A DNA stretch of 47,750 bases. It comes from Nakamurella silvestris. Lineage in GTDB: Bacteria; Actinomycetota; Actinomycetes; Mycobacteriales; Nakamurellaceae. The stretch is from NCBI GenBank assembly GCA_003576535.1, contig QXCQ01000152.1, positions 1 to 47,750 on the forward strand, in the 5' to 3' direction. Both the position numbers and the translations under genes were made by a program. The notes under the pieces are model-generated. The model did no database searches and was not told where the DNA came from. It saw only the letters and a program-made list of their open reading frames with translations. Each line of letters starts with the position of its first letter. The first letter of the stretch is position 1. Of this stretch, positions 40,474-47,750 are shown one piece after another.

Positions 40474-41127
40474 TCACCCTTGGGCCGTGCGGCCACCCCG
40501 GGCGAGCAGGGTGCCGGCGGCGGCCCCGGTGGCGAGCACGGCGATCCACAGGCTGCTCAGACCCAGCAGCCGGTAGGCCACCGCGCCCAGGATCGCCCCC
40601 GTGCTGATCGCCAACCAGAGCAGGAAGTAGCGCACCCAGCCGCGCCGGTCGGTGCCGGTGAAGGAGGCGGCCACCGCCTGGCCGAGTTTGACCAGGCTGC
40701 CGGTCATGTAGGTCAGCCCGACGCTGACCTCCCCGCCCTTGGTGAAGATGGTGTTCAACGCACCCATGGCGAAGGCCATCAACGGGGCGGTCAGGAAGGC
40801 GGTGCCCTGCCCGAAACCTGCGACGGCCGCGGTACCGAGCGCGGCGCAGACCAGGAGCAGCACCGACGGTGCCCGGTGGAGGCGGGCCCGGCCGCGGACC
40901 AGGGACCCGCCGACCACGCCGAGCACGAACATCAGGACCAGACCGAAGGCGCGCAGCCAGCCGCTGATCGAACCGTTCGTCAGTTCGACCCCTGCGCGGG
41001 TGGAGTTGCCCGTCATGAAGGAGACGAAGTAACCGCCGAGATGGACGAAGCCGATGGCATCGACGAAACCGGCGACGCCGGAAAGGGCACCGGCCAGGGC
41101 GAGGGCGCGCAGACTCAGGGATCTCAC
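40474..41127 (-). CDS. DUF1275 (YoaK-family) membrane protein
   Basis: 217 residues with six membrane segments, typical of DUF1275. The FVDAIGFVHLGGYFVSFMTGNSTRAG block near the N-terminus and FAMGALNTIFTKGGEVSVGLTYMTGSLVKLGQA are characteristic. Function is not established for the family. I choose the GTG at 41127 because a perfect AGGAGG lies 4 nt upstream. The frame is open to 41283 and would add 52 residues encoded partly by a 15-nt tandem repeat (41146-41205), which looks like leader DNA rather than coding sequence. Confidence 0.9.
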   Translation of the reverse strand: MRSLSLRALALAGALSGVAGFVDAIGFVHLGGYFVSFMTGNSTRAGVELTNGSISGWLRAFGLVLMFVLGVVGGSLVRGRARLHRAPSVLLLVCAALGTAAVAGFGQGTAFLTAPLMAFAMGALNTIFTKGGEVSVGLTYMTGSLVKLGQAVAASFTGTDRRGWVRYFLLWLAISTGAILGAVAYRLLGLSSLWIAVLATGAAAGTLLARGGRTAQG

Positions 41128-41145
41128 GCGTCCTCCTGTTCCGCT

Positions 41146-41205
41146 GCTGTCTGTTCCGGCCGTGTCTGGTCCGGTGCCGTCTGGTCCGGCGCTGTCTGAT
41201 CCGGC
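41146..41205. repeat. 15-nt tandem repeat, four units
   Basis: Four consecutive 15-nt units (consensus GCTGTCTGGTCCGGC, each differing at 1-3 positions) lie 15-20 bp upstream of the DUF1275 ribosome site. If the longer open frame were used they would encode a five-residue Asp/Gly/Ser/Thr repeat. Confidence 0.8.
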
Positions 41206-41318
41206 CCTGTGCGCCGATGTGTACTGCCGTCTGAGGTTGAGGACGCCCGCCTGCGAAGCTACCCCGGTGGCCGCCGCGCGCATCCGACCCCTCCCACTCG
41301 CGGGTCAGGGGAGGTCGG

Positions 41319-42155
41319 TCAGCTGCCGGTGACGGTCCTGGCATAGGTGCGCGGCGTCGTCCCGGTATGACGGCGGAACGCCGCGGCGAAGGCCGACCCG
41401 TGGGCGAACCCCGCGGTGCGGGCCGCGCCGGCCACGCTCTCGCCCATCGAGAGACGTTGCATCGCATGGTGGATCCGGGCCTGCATCCGCCACTCGGAGA
41501 AGGACATGCCCGTCTCGGCGGCGAAATGCCGCATCAGGGTCCGGACACTGACCCGCGCCGAGACCGCCCACTCCTCGACCGATCGCGCATCCGCCGTGTC
41601 GTCGAGCACGGCGTCGGCGATCTCGCGCAACCAGCCGGTCCGGGGCAGCGGCAGCCGCAGGGTCATGTCCGGGGAGGGCTCGATCAGGTCAAGGGCGAAG
41701 GCCTCCGCCCTGGCCCGGGCCGCCTCGTCGAGATCGTTCTCCATCAGATGGCCGAGCACGTCGTCCAGGAGCGGGCGGGCCAGGATCGCCGCCACCTCCC
41801 GCAGCGGGTGGCCGTACTCGTCCGTCAGCCAGGTGCACATCAACGTGGTGCCGGGCGCGGCGTAGACCTCGTGCGGGATCAGGGCGGGGATCCAGATGCT
41901 CACGCCGTTGGGCACCGCGTAGGTGCTGTCCGGGGTACGGACGGTGATGAGCCCGTCGACACCCCAGAGCAGCTCGTGGTCGAGATGGGCATGGGTGGAC
42001 CAGATCTGGCCACTGCCGCCGCCGACGCGGATGCGATGGCTCGCCAGCCGGAACGGTGCGACCACCTCTCCGGGTGCTGCCTGCTGTTCCCAGAGGGTGA
42101 GGGCGGCCAACGGGCTGGTGGGTCCCTGCGGCGGGTGCTCCTGGCCGGTGGTCAC
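41319..42155 (-). CDS. AraC-family regulator with cupin domain
   Basis: 278 residues from GTG 42155 (GGTGGA upstream). The N-terminal half is a cupin-type sensor (HAHLDHELLWGVDGLITVRTP, then VPNGVSIWIPALIPHEVYAAP). The C-terminal ~100 residues are the AraC DNA-binding pair (EEWAVSARVSVRTLMRHFAAETGMSFSEWRMQARIHHAM and GAARTAGFAHGSAFAAAFRRHTGTTPRTY). It starts 34 bp after the siderophore-reductase stop on the same strand, so it probably belongs to the iron operon and may regulate it, as YbtA/PchR-type AraC proteins do. Its cupin differs from those, so the effector is uncertain. Confidence 0.92.
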   Translation of the reverse strand: MTTGQEHPPQGPTSPLAALTLWEQQAAPGEVVAPFRLASHRIRVGGGSGQIWSTHAHLDHELLWGVDGLITVRTPDSTYAVPNGVSIWIPALIPHEVYAAPGTTLMCTWLTDEYGHPLREVAAILARPLLDDVLGHLMENDLDEAARARAEAFALDLIEPSPDMTLRLPLPRTGWLREIADAVLDDTADARSVEEWAVSARVSVRTLMRHFAAETGMSFSEWRMQARIHHAMQRLSMGESVAGAARTAGFAHGSAFAAAFRRHTGTTPRTYARTVTGS

Positions 42156-42189
42156 GGGTCCACCGTAACCAACACCGTGTCGATGTGCC

Positions 42190-43074
42190 TCACAGGCCGA
42201 CCCTTTCCAGCTCCTCCTCGAACATCTCGTCCGCCACCTCGTGGGAGGTGCCCGCCGCCAACGCCTCGGCATGCCGATCGGCCAGGTCCGGTGCCAGCTC
42301 CCGGTACCGGGCGAGCCATTCCTCCTTGGCCACCCGCCAGTAGCCCAGGACCGTGAAACGTGAGTGCTCCCAACCCCACTCGCGTCTGACCAGCTTGCGG
42401 ACCTCCCGGGAGGGCGCCGCCTCCCCGGCGAACCAGACGTAACCCCGGCCCGGTGGCAGCGGGTGACGGCGGACGGCGTCGGTCAGCGCGCTGGGCGCAT
42501 GTCCGTTGCCCGAACCGGTGATCCACTCGTAGGTCACCGTGGCCGCGGTCCTGAGCGGTTGGATGTCCCCGCCCTCGACGATCTCGGCGATGACATGGGC
42601 GCGGGCTCCCGCCGGGAGCTCCTCGACGATCCGTCCCAGGGCCGGCAGACCGGTCATGTCGGCGACCAGCAACTGCCAGTCGGTGTCGGCCGGGATCCGG
42701 TACCACCCGTCCGGCCCGTGCAGGACAACCGAGTCGCCGACCCTGGCGTCCATGGCCCAGGCCGCTGCGATCCCGCCCTCGTGGACGACGAAATCCACCG
42801 TCAGCACGGCCTTCTCGGCGTCCCAGTGGCGCACGCTGTACACCCGGACCGCGGCGTCCTCGGGGTGACCCCAGGTGCCGGCCGTCAGAACGGGGTCGGG
42901 CGACACCCGGGAACCGGGGGCCGGGAAGGTGATGCCGATGCATTCGTCGGCCTGGCCGGAGGACCGGAATTCGGGTAGATCGCCTCCGCTGAAACGGATC
43001 CGCACCATGTGGGGGGTCAGCCGCCGGGTCGAGTGCACCTCGGTCCGGAAGTAACCCCCGTCGCGGTAACTCAT
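42190..43074 (-). CDS. siderophore-interacting protein (FAD/NAD(P)H ferric reductase)
   Basis: 294 residues starting MSYRDGGYFRTEVHSTRRLTPHMVRIRF. The family motifs are present: FAD-binding RVYSVRHW, the VDFVVHEGGIAAAWAM loop, and the NAD(P)H-domain blocks LLVADMTGLPALGRIVEEL and YVWFAGEAAPSREVRKLVRREWG. It resembles ViuB/YqjH-type SIP reductases that release Fe from imported ferric siderophores in the cytoplasm. The start overlaps the ATPase stop as ATGA. The ~45-residue acidic helical C-terminus (HAEALAAGTSHEVADEMFEEELERVGL) is an added tail. Confidence 0.95.
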   Translation of the reverse strand: MSYRDGGYFRTEVHSTRRLTPHMVRIRFSGGDLPEFRSSGQADECIGITFPAPGSRVSPDPVLTAGTWGHPEDAAVRVYSVRHWDAEKAVLTVDFVVHEGGIAAAWAMDARVGDSVVLHGPDGWYRIPADTDWQLLVADMTGLPALGRIVEELPAGARAHVIAEIVEGGDIQPLRTAATVTYEWITGSGNGHAPSALTDAVRRHPLPPGRGYVWFAGEAAPSREVRKLVRREWGWEHSRFTVLGYWRVAKEEWLARYRELAPDLADRHAEALAAGTSHEVADEMFEEELERVGL

Positions 43075-43910
43075 ACCCGCTCCTGGGCGATGTCGACCCG
43101 ACGACCTGCCCGGGCCTGGGACCGGGAGCTGTTCCGGGCCGCCGGGATGATCAGCGGGGTACCGGATTCGGGGTCGGTGATGATGCGGCAGGCCAACCCG
43201 AACACCTCGGTGACGAGTTCCGCGGTCACGATCTCCTCGGGCAGACCCTGGGCCAGGACGGCCCCGTCCTTCATGGCGATGAGATGGGTGGCGTACCGGC
43301 AGGCGTGGTTGAGGTCGTGCAGCACCATCACCAGAGTGTTGCCCTGTTGTTCGTGCAGGTCGGCGCAGAGGTCGAGAACCTCGATCTGGTGGGCGATGTC
43401 CAGGAACGTGGTCGGTTCGTCCAGCAGCAGGATCGCGGTCTGCTGGGCCAGCGCCATGGCCAGCCACACGCGCTGGCGTTGTCCTCCGGAGAGTTCGTCG
43501 ACATAGCGATCGGCCAGATCGGTGACCTGGGTGGCCCGCATGGCCGTGTCGACGGCCGCCCGGTCATCGGCCGACCACTGCCGGAACACCCCCTGGTGCG
43601 GATACCGGCCGCGGGAGACGAGATCGGTCACCGTGATCCCGTCGGGGGCGATGGGCCCCTGGGGAAGCAGCCCGAGGCGACGGGCGACCTCCTTCGACGG
43701 CAGGGAACGGATCTGGCTGCCGTCGAGCAGGACCGCTCCCGCGGCGGGGGTCAGCATCCTCGACAACCCGCGCAGCAGGGTCGACTTGCCGGAGCCGTTG
43801 GCCCCGACGATCACGGTCAGGGACCGGTCGGGGATGGTGATGTCGAGATCCTCGACGATGACCCGACGGTCGTAGGCCAGGGTCAGGTTCTCAGCGCGTA
43901 ATCTGCTCAT
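43071..43910 (-). CDS. ferric-siderophore ABC importer ATPase (FecE/FepC-type)
   Basis: 279 residues starting MSRLRAENLTLAYDR. Walker A GANGSGKST, signature LSGGQRQRVWLAMALAQQ and Walker B ILLLDEPTTFLDIAHQ, with the FepC-type YPHQGVFRQWS and KEVARRLGLLPQ segments. It energises the two permeases encoded just upstream for iron-siderophore import. ATG 43910 overlaps the permease stop as ATGA; an upstream in-frame start to 43928 is weaker. It overlaps the SIP gene in the same way. Confidence 0.96.
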   Translation of the reverse strand: MSRLRAENLTLAYDRRVIVEDLDITIPDRSLTVIVGANGSGKSTLLRGLSRMLTPAAGAVLLDGSQIRSLPSKEVARRLGLLPQGPIAPDGITVTDLVSRGRYPHQGVFRQWSADDRAAVDTAMRATQVTDLADRYVDELSGGQRQRVWLAMALAQQTAILLLDEPTTFLDIAHQIEVLDLCADLHEQQGNTLVMVLHDLNHACRYATHLIAMKDGAVLAQGLPEEIVTAELVTEVFGLACRIITDPESGTPLIIPAARNSSRSQARAGRRVDIAQERV

Positions 43911-44989
43911 CCACGTCTCTTTCGCCATTCCCGGCTCAACAGCCAGGCAAGGTAGACGCCGCCGATCGCACCCGTCATCACACCGACGGGCAGTTGGGTC
44001 GGGGCGAAGATGCGTTGGGCGGCCAGGTCGGCCGCCGCCAGGAGTACCGCGCCGGTCAGCGCGGAGGGTACGACGTTCGGGCCGGGCACCCCGGTGAGTC
44101 GGCGTGCGACCTGCGGGGCGGACAGGGCGATGAATCCGATCGGTCCGGCGCTGGCGGTGGCCAGGGCCGTCAACCCGACTCCGACCAGAACGGCCAGCAA
44201 CCGGGTCCGCTCCGCCTTCAACCCCAGGGCGCCGGCGGTGTCGTCACCCAGCTCCAGGAACCTCAGATCCCGCCCCAGCCAGAGGGCCACGGGCACCAGC
44301 AGCACCAGCGCGAGAGTGATCGGCCGGACGTGTTCCCAGCTCCGACCGTTCAGACTGCCGGTCAACCAGACCATGGCCCCCTGGGCGTCCCGAAGCCCGG
44401 CCCGGGTCATCAGGTAGGCGTTGACGGAGGTCAGGATGGCGGCCACCCCGATGCCGACGAGGATCAACCGGTACCCGTGCACACCGCGTGTGATCGCGAG
44501 CACGTAGACCAGCAGTGCCGTCGCCACACCGCCGATCAACGAGCCGACCGCGGTCTGGTTGGCCGTGCCGTGGAAGACCAGGATCACGAACAGGGCACCC
44601 GTCGCCGCGCCGGTGTTGAAACCGATGATGTCGGGGCTGCCCAGCGGGTTGCGGGACAGGCTCTGGAAGAGGGTGCCGCCGATCCCCAGGGCGATCCCGA
44701 CGAGCACGGCGGTCAGCAGCCGTGGCAGGCGCAGGGTGTGGATGATGAAGGTGTCCTTCGTCGCCCCGTCGCCGAACAGGGTACGCAGCACGTTCGACGG
44801 GGAGATCACGAAATCGCCGGTGCCCAGGCTCAGGACCGCGATCACCAGGGTCGTCACCAGGAGGCCGGCGCACACCCACAGGGACCGGGAGCGGAAGGCC
44901 ACCGAGACCCGTCCGGAGCGGGCGAGGAGGATCCGCGCAGGCCGACCGGTGGTCCTCGGGTGGGTGGACGTCGGTGGGGTGGTGGTCAC
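43907..44989 (-). CDS. ferric-siderophore permease 2 (FecCD family)
   Basis: 360 residues with about ten membrane helices after a ~35-residue polar N-terminus (TTTPPTSTHPRTTGR). The FecCD signatures are clear: LRLPRLLTAVLVGIALGIGGTLFQSLSRNPLGSPDIIGFNTGA, SLNGRSWEHV, and the cytoplasmic coupling region ALGLKAERTRLLAV with GPIGFIALSAPQVARRLTG. It forms a heterodimer with permease 1. GTG 44989 overlaps the previous stop (GTGA). The reading frame is open a further 1.2 kb over the neighbouring gene, but only as a shadow. Confidence 0.95.
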   Translation of the reverse strand: MTTTPPTSTHPRTTGRPARILLARSGRVSVAFRSRSLWVCAGLLVTTLVIAVLSLGTGDFVISPSNVLRTLFGDGATKDTFIIHTLRLPRLLTAVLVGIALGIGGTLFQSLSRNPLGSPDIIGFNTGAATGALFVILVFHGTANQTAVGSLIGGVATALLVYVLAITRGVHGYRLILVGIGVAAILTSVNAYLMTRAGLRDAQGAMVWLTGSLNGRSWEHVRPITLALVLLVPVALWLGRDLRFLELGDDTAGALGLKAERTRLLAVLVGVGLTALATASAGPIGFIALSAPQVARRLTGVPGPNVVPSALTGAVLLAAADLAAQRIFAPTQLPVGVMTGAIGGVYLAWLLSREWRKRRG

Positions 44990-46047
44990 AACGCGGCCAT
45001 CCGGTTCCGCCGGGCGATCAGGATGAAGACCGGTGCCCCGACGAGGGCGGTGACGATGCCGACCTCGATCTCGTGCGGGCGGGCGATGATCCGGCCGAGG
45101 ATGTCCGAAGCCAGGAGCAGGACGGGTGCCAGGACCATGGAATAAGGGATGACCCATCGCTGGTCCGGACCGGTGATCCCGCGGGCGATGTGCGGGACGG
45201 TGAGTCCGACGAAACCGATCGGTCCGACGGCGGCCACCGAGGCCCCGCAGAGCAGGGTGACCGCCAGCACCCCCAGCACCCGGGTCCTGGTCGGGCTCGC
45301 CCCCAGTGCCCGGCCTGCGTCCTCGCCCAGGGCCAGCGCGTTGAGCGGACGGGCGAGGGCGACGGCGATCACCGATCCGGCGGCCAGGAACGGCAGCAGT
45401 TCGGTCAGCACCTCCAGCGGCCGACCGGCCAGTGACCCGACGGACCAGAAGCGGAACTGGTCGAAGGCGGCCCGGTCGAGCAGGACGATCCCGGAGACCA
45501 CCGCGCCCAGGGCCGCGCTGATGGCGGCTCCGGCCAGGGCGAGCCGGACCGGGGTAGCGGCGGCACGTCCGCCCGAGCCGAGCACGTAGACCAGCACCGA
45601 GGCCACCGCTGCGCCGAAGAGGGCGAACCAGACGTAGGCGGACGGATCGGTGAGGCCGAACAGGCTGATCGAGCCGACCACGGCCACGGAGGCACCGGCG
45701 TTGACACCGAGGATCCCCGGGTCGGCGAGTGGATTCCTGGTCAAGGACTGCATCAGCGCCCCGGCGGCTCCCAGGGCGATCCCCACGGCAAGTCCCAACA
45801 GGGTGCGGGGCAGCCGTGAGCTGCGGATGATGATGCCGTCCTCGGAGTCGGTCGGGTGCAGGATCTCGGTGATCACCGTGCCGAGGGAGATCGATTTCGA
45901 GCCGACCGCGATGCTGATCAGCATCAGGACGAGCAGGACGACCGCCGCGAGCACCAGCAGTCCGACCCGCCGGGTGTTGTGCCGGCGATCGGGATCGGCC
46001 GGAGGGGCCGTCGACATGACGGCCCCTCCGGTGTGACGGGTGTTCAC
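44986..46047 (-). CDS. ferric-siderophore permease 1 (FecCD family)
   Basis: 353 residues, ~9-10 membrane helices. Motifs match permease 2: SSRLPRTLLGLAVGIALGAAGALMQSLTRNPLADPGILGVNAGAS, ALGASPTRTRVLGVLAV and GPIGFVGLTVPHIARGITGPD. The start is either GTG 46047 (AGGAG 6 nt upstream) or ATG 46017 (GGAGGGG 5 nt upstream); both look usable, and I list the longer one. It follows the binding-protein gene by 81 bp and is translationally coupled to permease 2. Confidence 0.94.
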   Translation of the reverse strand: MNTRHTGGAVMSTAPPADPDRRHNTRRVGLLVLAAVVLLVLMLISIAVGSKSISLGTVITEILHPTDSEDGIIIRSSRLPRTLLGLAVGIALGAAGALMQSLTRNPLADPGILGVNAGASVAVVGSISLFGLTDPSAYVWFALFGAAVASVLVYVLGSGGRAAATPVRLALAGAAISAALGAVVSGIVLLDRAAFDQFRFWSVGSLAGRPLEVLTELLPFLAAGSVIAVALARPLNALALGEDAGRALGASPTRTRVLGVLAVTLLCGASVAAVGPIGFVGLTVPHIARGITGPDQRWVIPYSMVLAPVLLLASDILGRIIARPHEIEVGIVTALVGAPVFILIARRNRMAAL

Positions 46048-46128
46048 ACGATGCTCCTGTGTGGTGATGTCGCGGGCGGCGCGTCCGGATCGGGTGCGGC
46101 TGCCGGGGGATCGGGTCCGACCGACGGC

Positions 46129-47235
46129 TCAGAGCTTGGACAGCACGGTGGCTTCCAGCTCCTCCAGCCATTCGTTGGCCGTGACGAAGTCGGTGATGCT
46201 GGTGGTCAGACCGAAGACCTTGCCGGACTTGGCCACCTCCAGGCGTTTGAACAACTCGTTGTCCTGGATCGCCTTGATGGCGGGGGAGATGCTGCCGTCG
46301 GAGTTGAGCGGGTACAGGGCCACGGTCACGCCGGCGAAGATGGTGCCGAGCTGCTCGAGCGGGTAGGACCCGTAACCGCCGTCGCTGTAGTCGGTCGGAA
46401 CTCCTGCGCCGTAGAGCAGTCCCAGTTCGTTGACCACCAGGTTGCCGATGGCACCGGTCGGCTGCTGGATGGAGAACTGGCTCGCGTCGTCCCCGAGGGA
46501 GAAGTGGACCCAGGTGTTCGCGGCGATGACGTCGGCGTACTCGGACCGGAGTCGGTTCAGGGTGCTCTCGTAGGCGGTCCGTGAGGTGTCCGCGGCGGCC
46601 GTGGTGCCGGTGGCCTCCGCGAGTGCCGTGGTGATGGCCTGCCAGTCGCCCCGGCTGTAGCCCTTCACGATCGCGGTCGGTGCGATCTCGGACAGCCGCT
46701 TGAAGGTGGCCTCGTCGATCTCATCGGCGTCGCCCACGATCAGATCGGGATCGGCGGCCGCGACCGCCTCGAAGTTCAGCTCTCCGAAGGATCCGATGGT
46801 CGGGATGCCGGCGACTAAGGCCTGCTGCTCGGGGGTGAACTGCTCGATCCACTTGCCGTAGTCCTGAACGGCGATCGGCGTCACACCCAGGGACTGCAGC
46901 TGCCAGGGGGTGTCGTAGGACATGGCGGCGACCCGGGTCGCGGTCGCCGGGACCGTGACGTCCCCGTAGGCGGTGCTGATCGTGCGTTCGCCACCGGCGG
47001 CGGTCCCGGCGGTCTCGAGGGCCGTGGTGCCGGCCGCCGTCGTGTCGGAGGTGGTACCGGCAGCGGTCTCCGCGCTCTCGGTCGCACCTGCGGTGGGACT
47101 CGCGGCGCTGGTGACGGCCGAGCCGGTGTTCTGGACGGCCTGCTCGGTGGAGGAGGAGCACGCGGTCAGCGCACCGGCGAGCAGGGCGGCGCAGGCAACT
47201 GCGACGGCGCGGGCGAGCGGGGAGGTTCGGGGCAC
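46129..47235 (-). CDS. ferric-siderophore substrate-binding lipoprotein (FepB/FecB-type)
   Basis: 368 residues from GTG 47235, with GAGGAG 9 nt upstream. Lipobox LTAC (C26) anchors it outside the membrane. An unusually long Ser/Thr/Ala/Gly/Glu-rich linker (~27-85) follows. The periplasmic-binding fold starts with ISTAYGDVTVPATATRVAAMSY and has the class III pattern (SFGELNFEAVAAADPDLIVGD, LSEIAPTAIVKGY). It should capture an iron-siderophore complex for the permeases encoded downstream. The promoter region has an IdeR/DtxR-type box, so it is expected to be repressed by iron. Confidence 0.95.
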   Translation of the reverse strand: MPRTSPLARAVAVACAALLAGALTACSSSTEQAVQNTGSAVTSAASPTAGATESAETAAGTTSDTTAAGTTALETAGTAAGGERTISTAYGDVTVPATATRVAAMSYDTPWQLQSLGVTPIAVQDYGKWIEQFTPEQQALVAGIPTIGSFGELNFEAVAAADPDLIVGDADEIDEATFKRLSEIAPTAIVKGYSRGDWQAITTALAEATGTTAAADTSRTAYESTLNRLRSEYADVIAANTWVHFSLGDDASQFSIQQPTGAIGNLVVNELGLLYGAGVPTDYSDGGYGSYPLEQLGTIFAGVTVALYPLNSDGSISPAIKAIQDNELFKRLEVAKSGKVFGLTTSITDFVTANEWLEELEATVLSKL

Positions 47236-47254
47236 GGCTGTAACTCCTCATTAG

Positions 47255-47273
47255 TTAGGCTTGGCTTGCCTAT
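47255..47273 (-). promoter_or_regulatory. IdeR/DtxR iron box of the siderophore operon
   Basis: TTAGGCTTGGCTTGCCTAT (plus-strand reading) matches the 19-bp IdeR/DtxR consensus TTAGGTTAGGCTAACCTAA at 14 of 19 positions, with both outer TTAGG/CCTA halves kept. It lies 19 bp upstream of the binding-protein GTG. The Fe-loaded repressor should bind here when iron is plentiful. Confidence 0.75.
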
Positions 47274-47522
47274 CCTAGGGAACGATTCTGGCCGCTCGTG
47301 CTCGATCCCGACTCGAATCGGTCAGATCACATCGAATATCGGTCAGCTGTGGTGGAGGTCTCGGGGCGGGCACCCACCGGACCGGGCAGATCACGATGGC
47401 GTTCCGATCCTCTTCGGATCACCTCCGGGTCGTCGCCCGTCGGGAAGAATGGGTGACCGCGGCGCCGAGGATTCGGCCCGTGTGCCGGTCGGGGTGACCG
47501 GCCGAACGAGGGGGATTCAGAC

Positions 47523-47750
47523 ATGGGGGAACAGCTGATGGGGACACCACGTACAAGGCCGGCGCGGTCCCACCCGGACCCGCGATGGACCAGGGCCGGG
47601 GTCTGCGGCCTGGTGCTGGTACTCGTCTCCGGCTGTGGTGGGACGACCCTGTCCACGCCGCCCGCCGGCCCGGCGGGTACGGCGGCCGAGGTGTCGATCC
47701 GCACCGGAACGACCGATCCGGCGTCCACTGATCCCGCGTCCACTGATCCC
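47523..47750 (+). CDS. lipoprotein, truncated by the window edge
   Basis: Only the first 76 codons are present. ATG 47523 has GAGGGGG about 9 nt upstream; ATG 47538 is also possible. The product starts MGEQLMGTPRTRPAR, then a hydrophobic VCGLVLVLVSGC with a lipobox (C38), followed by a Thr/Pro/Ala-rich linker. The last 30 bases are two perfect copies of a 15-nt unit encoding an ASTDP repeat, continuing past the edge. The mature domain lies outside, so the function cannot be told. It is divergent from the siderophore-binding protein gene. Confidence 0.7.
   Translation, partial: MGEQLMGTPRTRPARSHPDPRWTRAGVCGLVLVLVSGCGGTTLSTPPAGPAGTAAEVSIRTGTTDPASTDPASTDP

Noticed and set aside
1-47750. tRNA, rRNA or known riboswitch
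   Set aside because: No cloverleaf with a GGTTCGAATCC-type T-loop, no rRNA-like block and no recognisable riboswitch core was seen on reading both strands.

Overview
The window is chromosomal DNA of a high-GC Gram-positive bacterium (Actinomycetota). The evidence is strong G/C bias at third codon positions, many GTG starts, chains of ATGA/GTGA start-stop overlaps, several apparently leaderless genes, an IdeR/DtxR-type iron box, an LppU/SCO3897-like protein, LytR-CpsA-Psr and Tat-lipoprotein genes, and DrrAB-type ABC exporters. Genus cannot be fixed from sequence alone. I see no rRNA, tRNA, transposase, integrase, phage gene or CRISPR array, and no intergenic gap exceeds 300 bases.

Layout. 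0.2-1.4 kb: an MFS efflux gene (+) converges on a five-gene minus-strand operon (1.4-6.0 kb): ABC ATPase, ABC permease, histidine kinase, response regulator and AraC regulator, mostly coupled by start-stop overlaps, with a perfect 20-bp palindrome upstream. 6.2-7.8 kb: a C39/papain-like cysteine peptidase gene and a small leaderless gene. 7.9-9.7 kb: a secreted Ig-repeat protein. 9.9-10.9 kb: a Tat-type lipoprotein with an intradiol dioxygenase fold.

10.9-21.4 kb: the most interesting block, five overlapping minus-strand genes encoding a DUF4132 protein, a MoxR AAA+ ATPase, a DUF5682 protein, a VWA protein and a SWIM zinc-finger protein. Composition and order match the uncharacterised yehI-yehL-yehM-yehP-yehQ set of enteric bacteria, so this looks like one multi-protein machine of unknown function.

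21.5-24.2 kb: TetR regulator divergent from a DrrAB-type exporter. 24.3-26.0 kb: a DGPF/YCII protein and its ECF42-type sigma factor behind a good match to the ECF42 promoter. 26.0-27.9 kb: small membrane protein, LppU-like protein and a lipoprotein; the lipoprotein gene is bracketed by two identical 69-nt palindromes. 28.1-31.5 kb: a leaderless ribbon-helix-helix regulator with its own operator, a DUF4097 protein and a second DrrAB-type exporter, probably one operon. 31.6-34.6 kb: endonuclease IV, a small helical protein, an LCP-family cell wall enzyme and a divergent cold-shock protein. 34.7-36.7 kb: a SurA-like lipoprotein divergent from a methyltransferase. 36.8-40.3 kb: two overlapping glycosyltransferase genes, one with an N-terminal HEAT-repeat region. 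40.5-41.1 kb: a DUF1275 membrane protein. 41.3-47.2 kb: an iron-siderophore uptake operon (binding protein, two permeases, ATPase, siderophore-interacting reductase, AraC regulator) behind an IdeR/DtxR box. The right edge cuts a lipoprotein gene.

The intergenic DNA is rich in long palindromes: two perfect 23-bp stems with 7-nt loops at convergent gene ends, the 69-nt pair, and a 20-bp stem with an 18-nt loop in a divergent promoter region.
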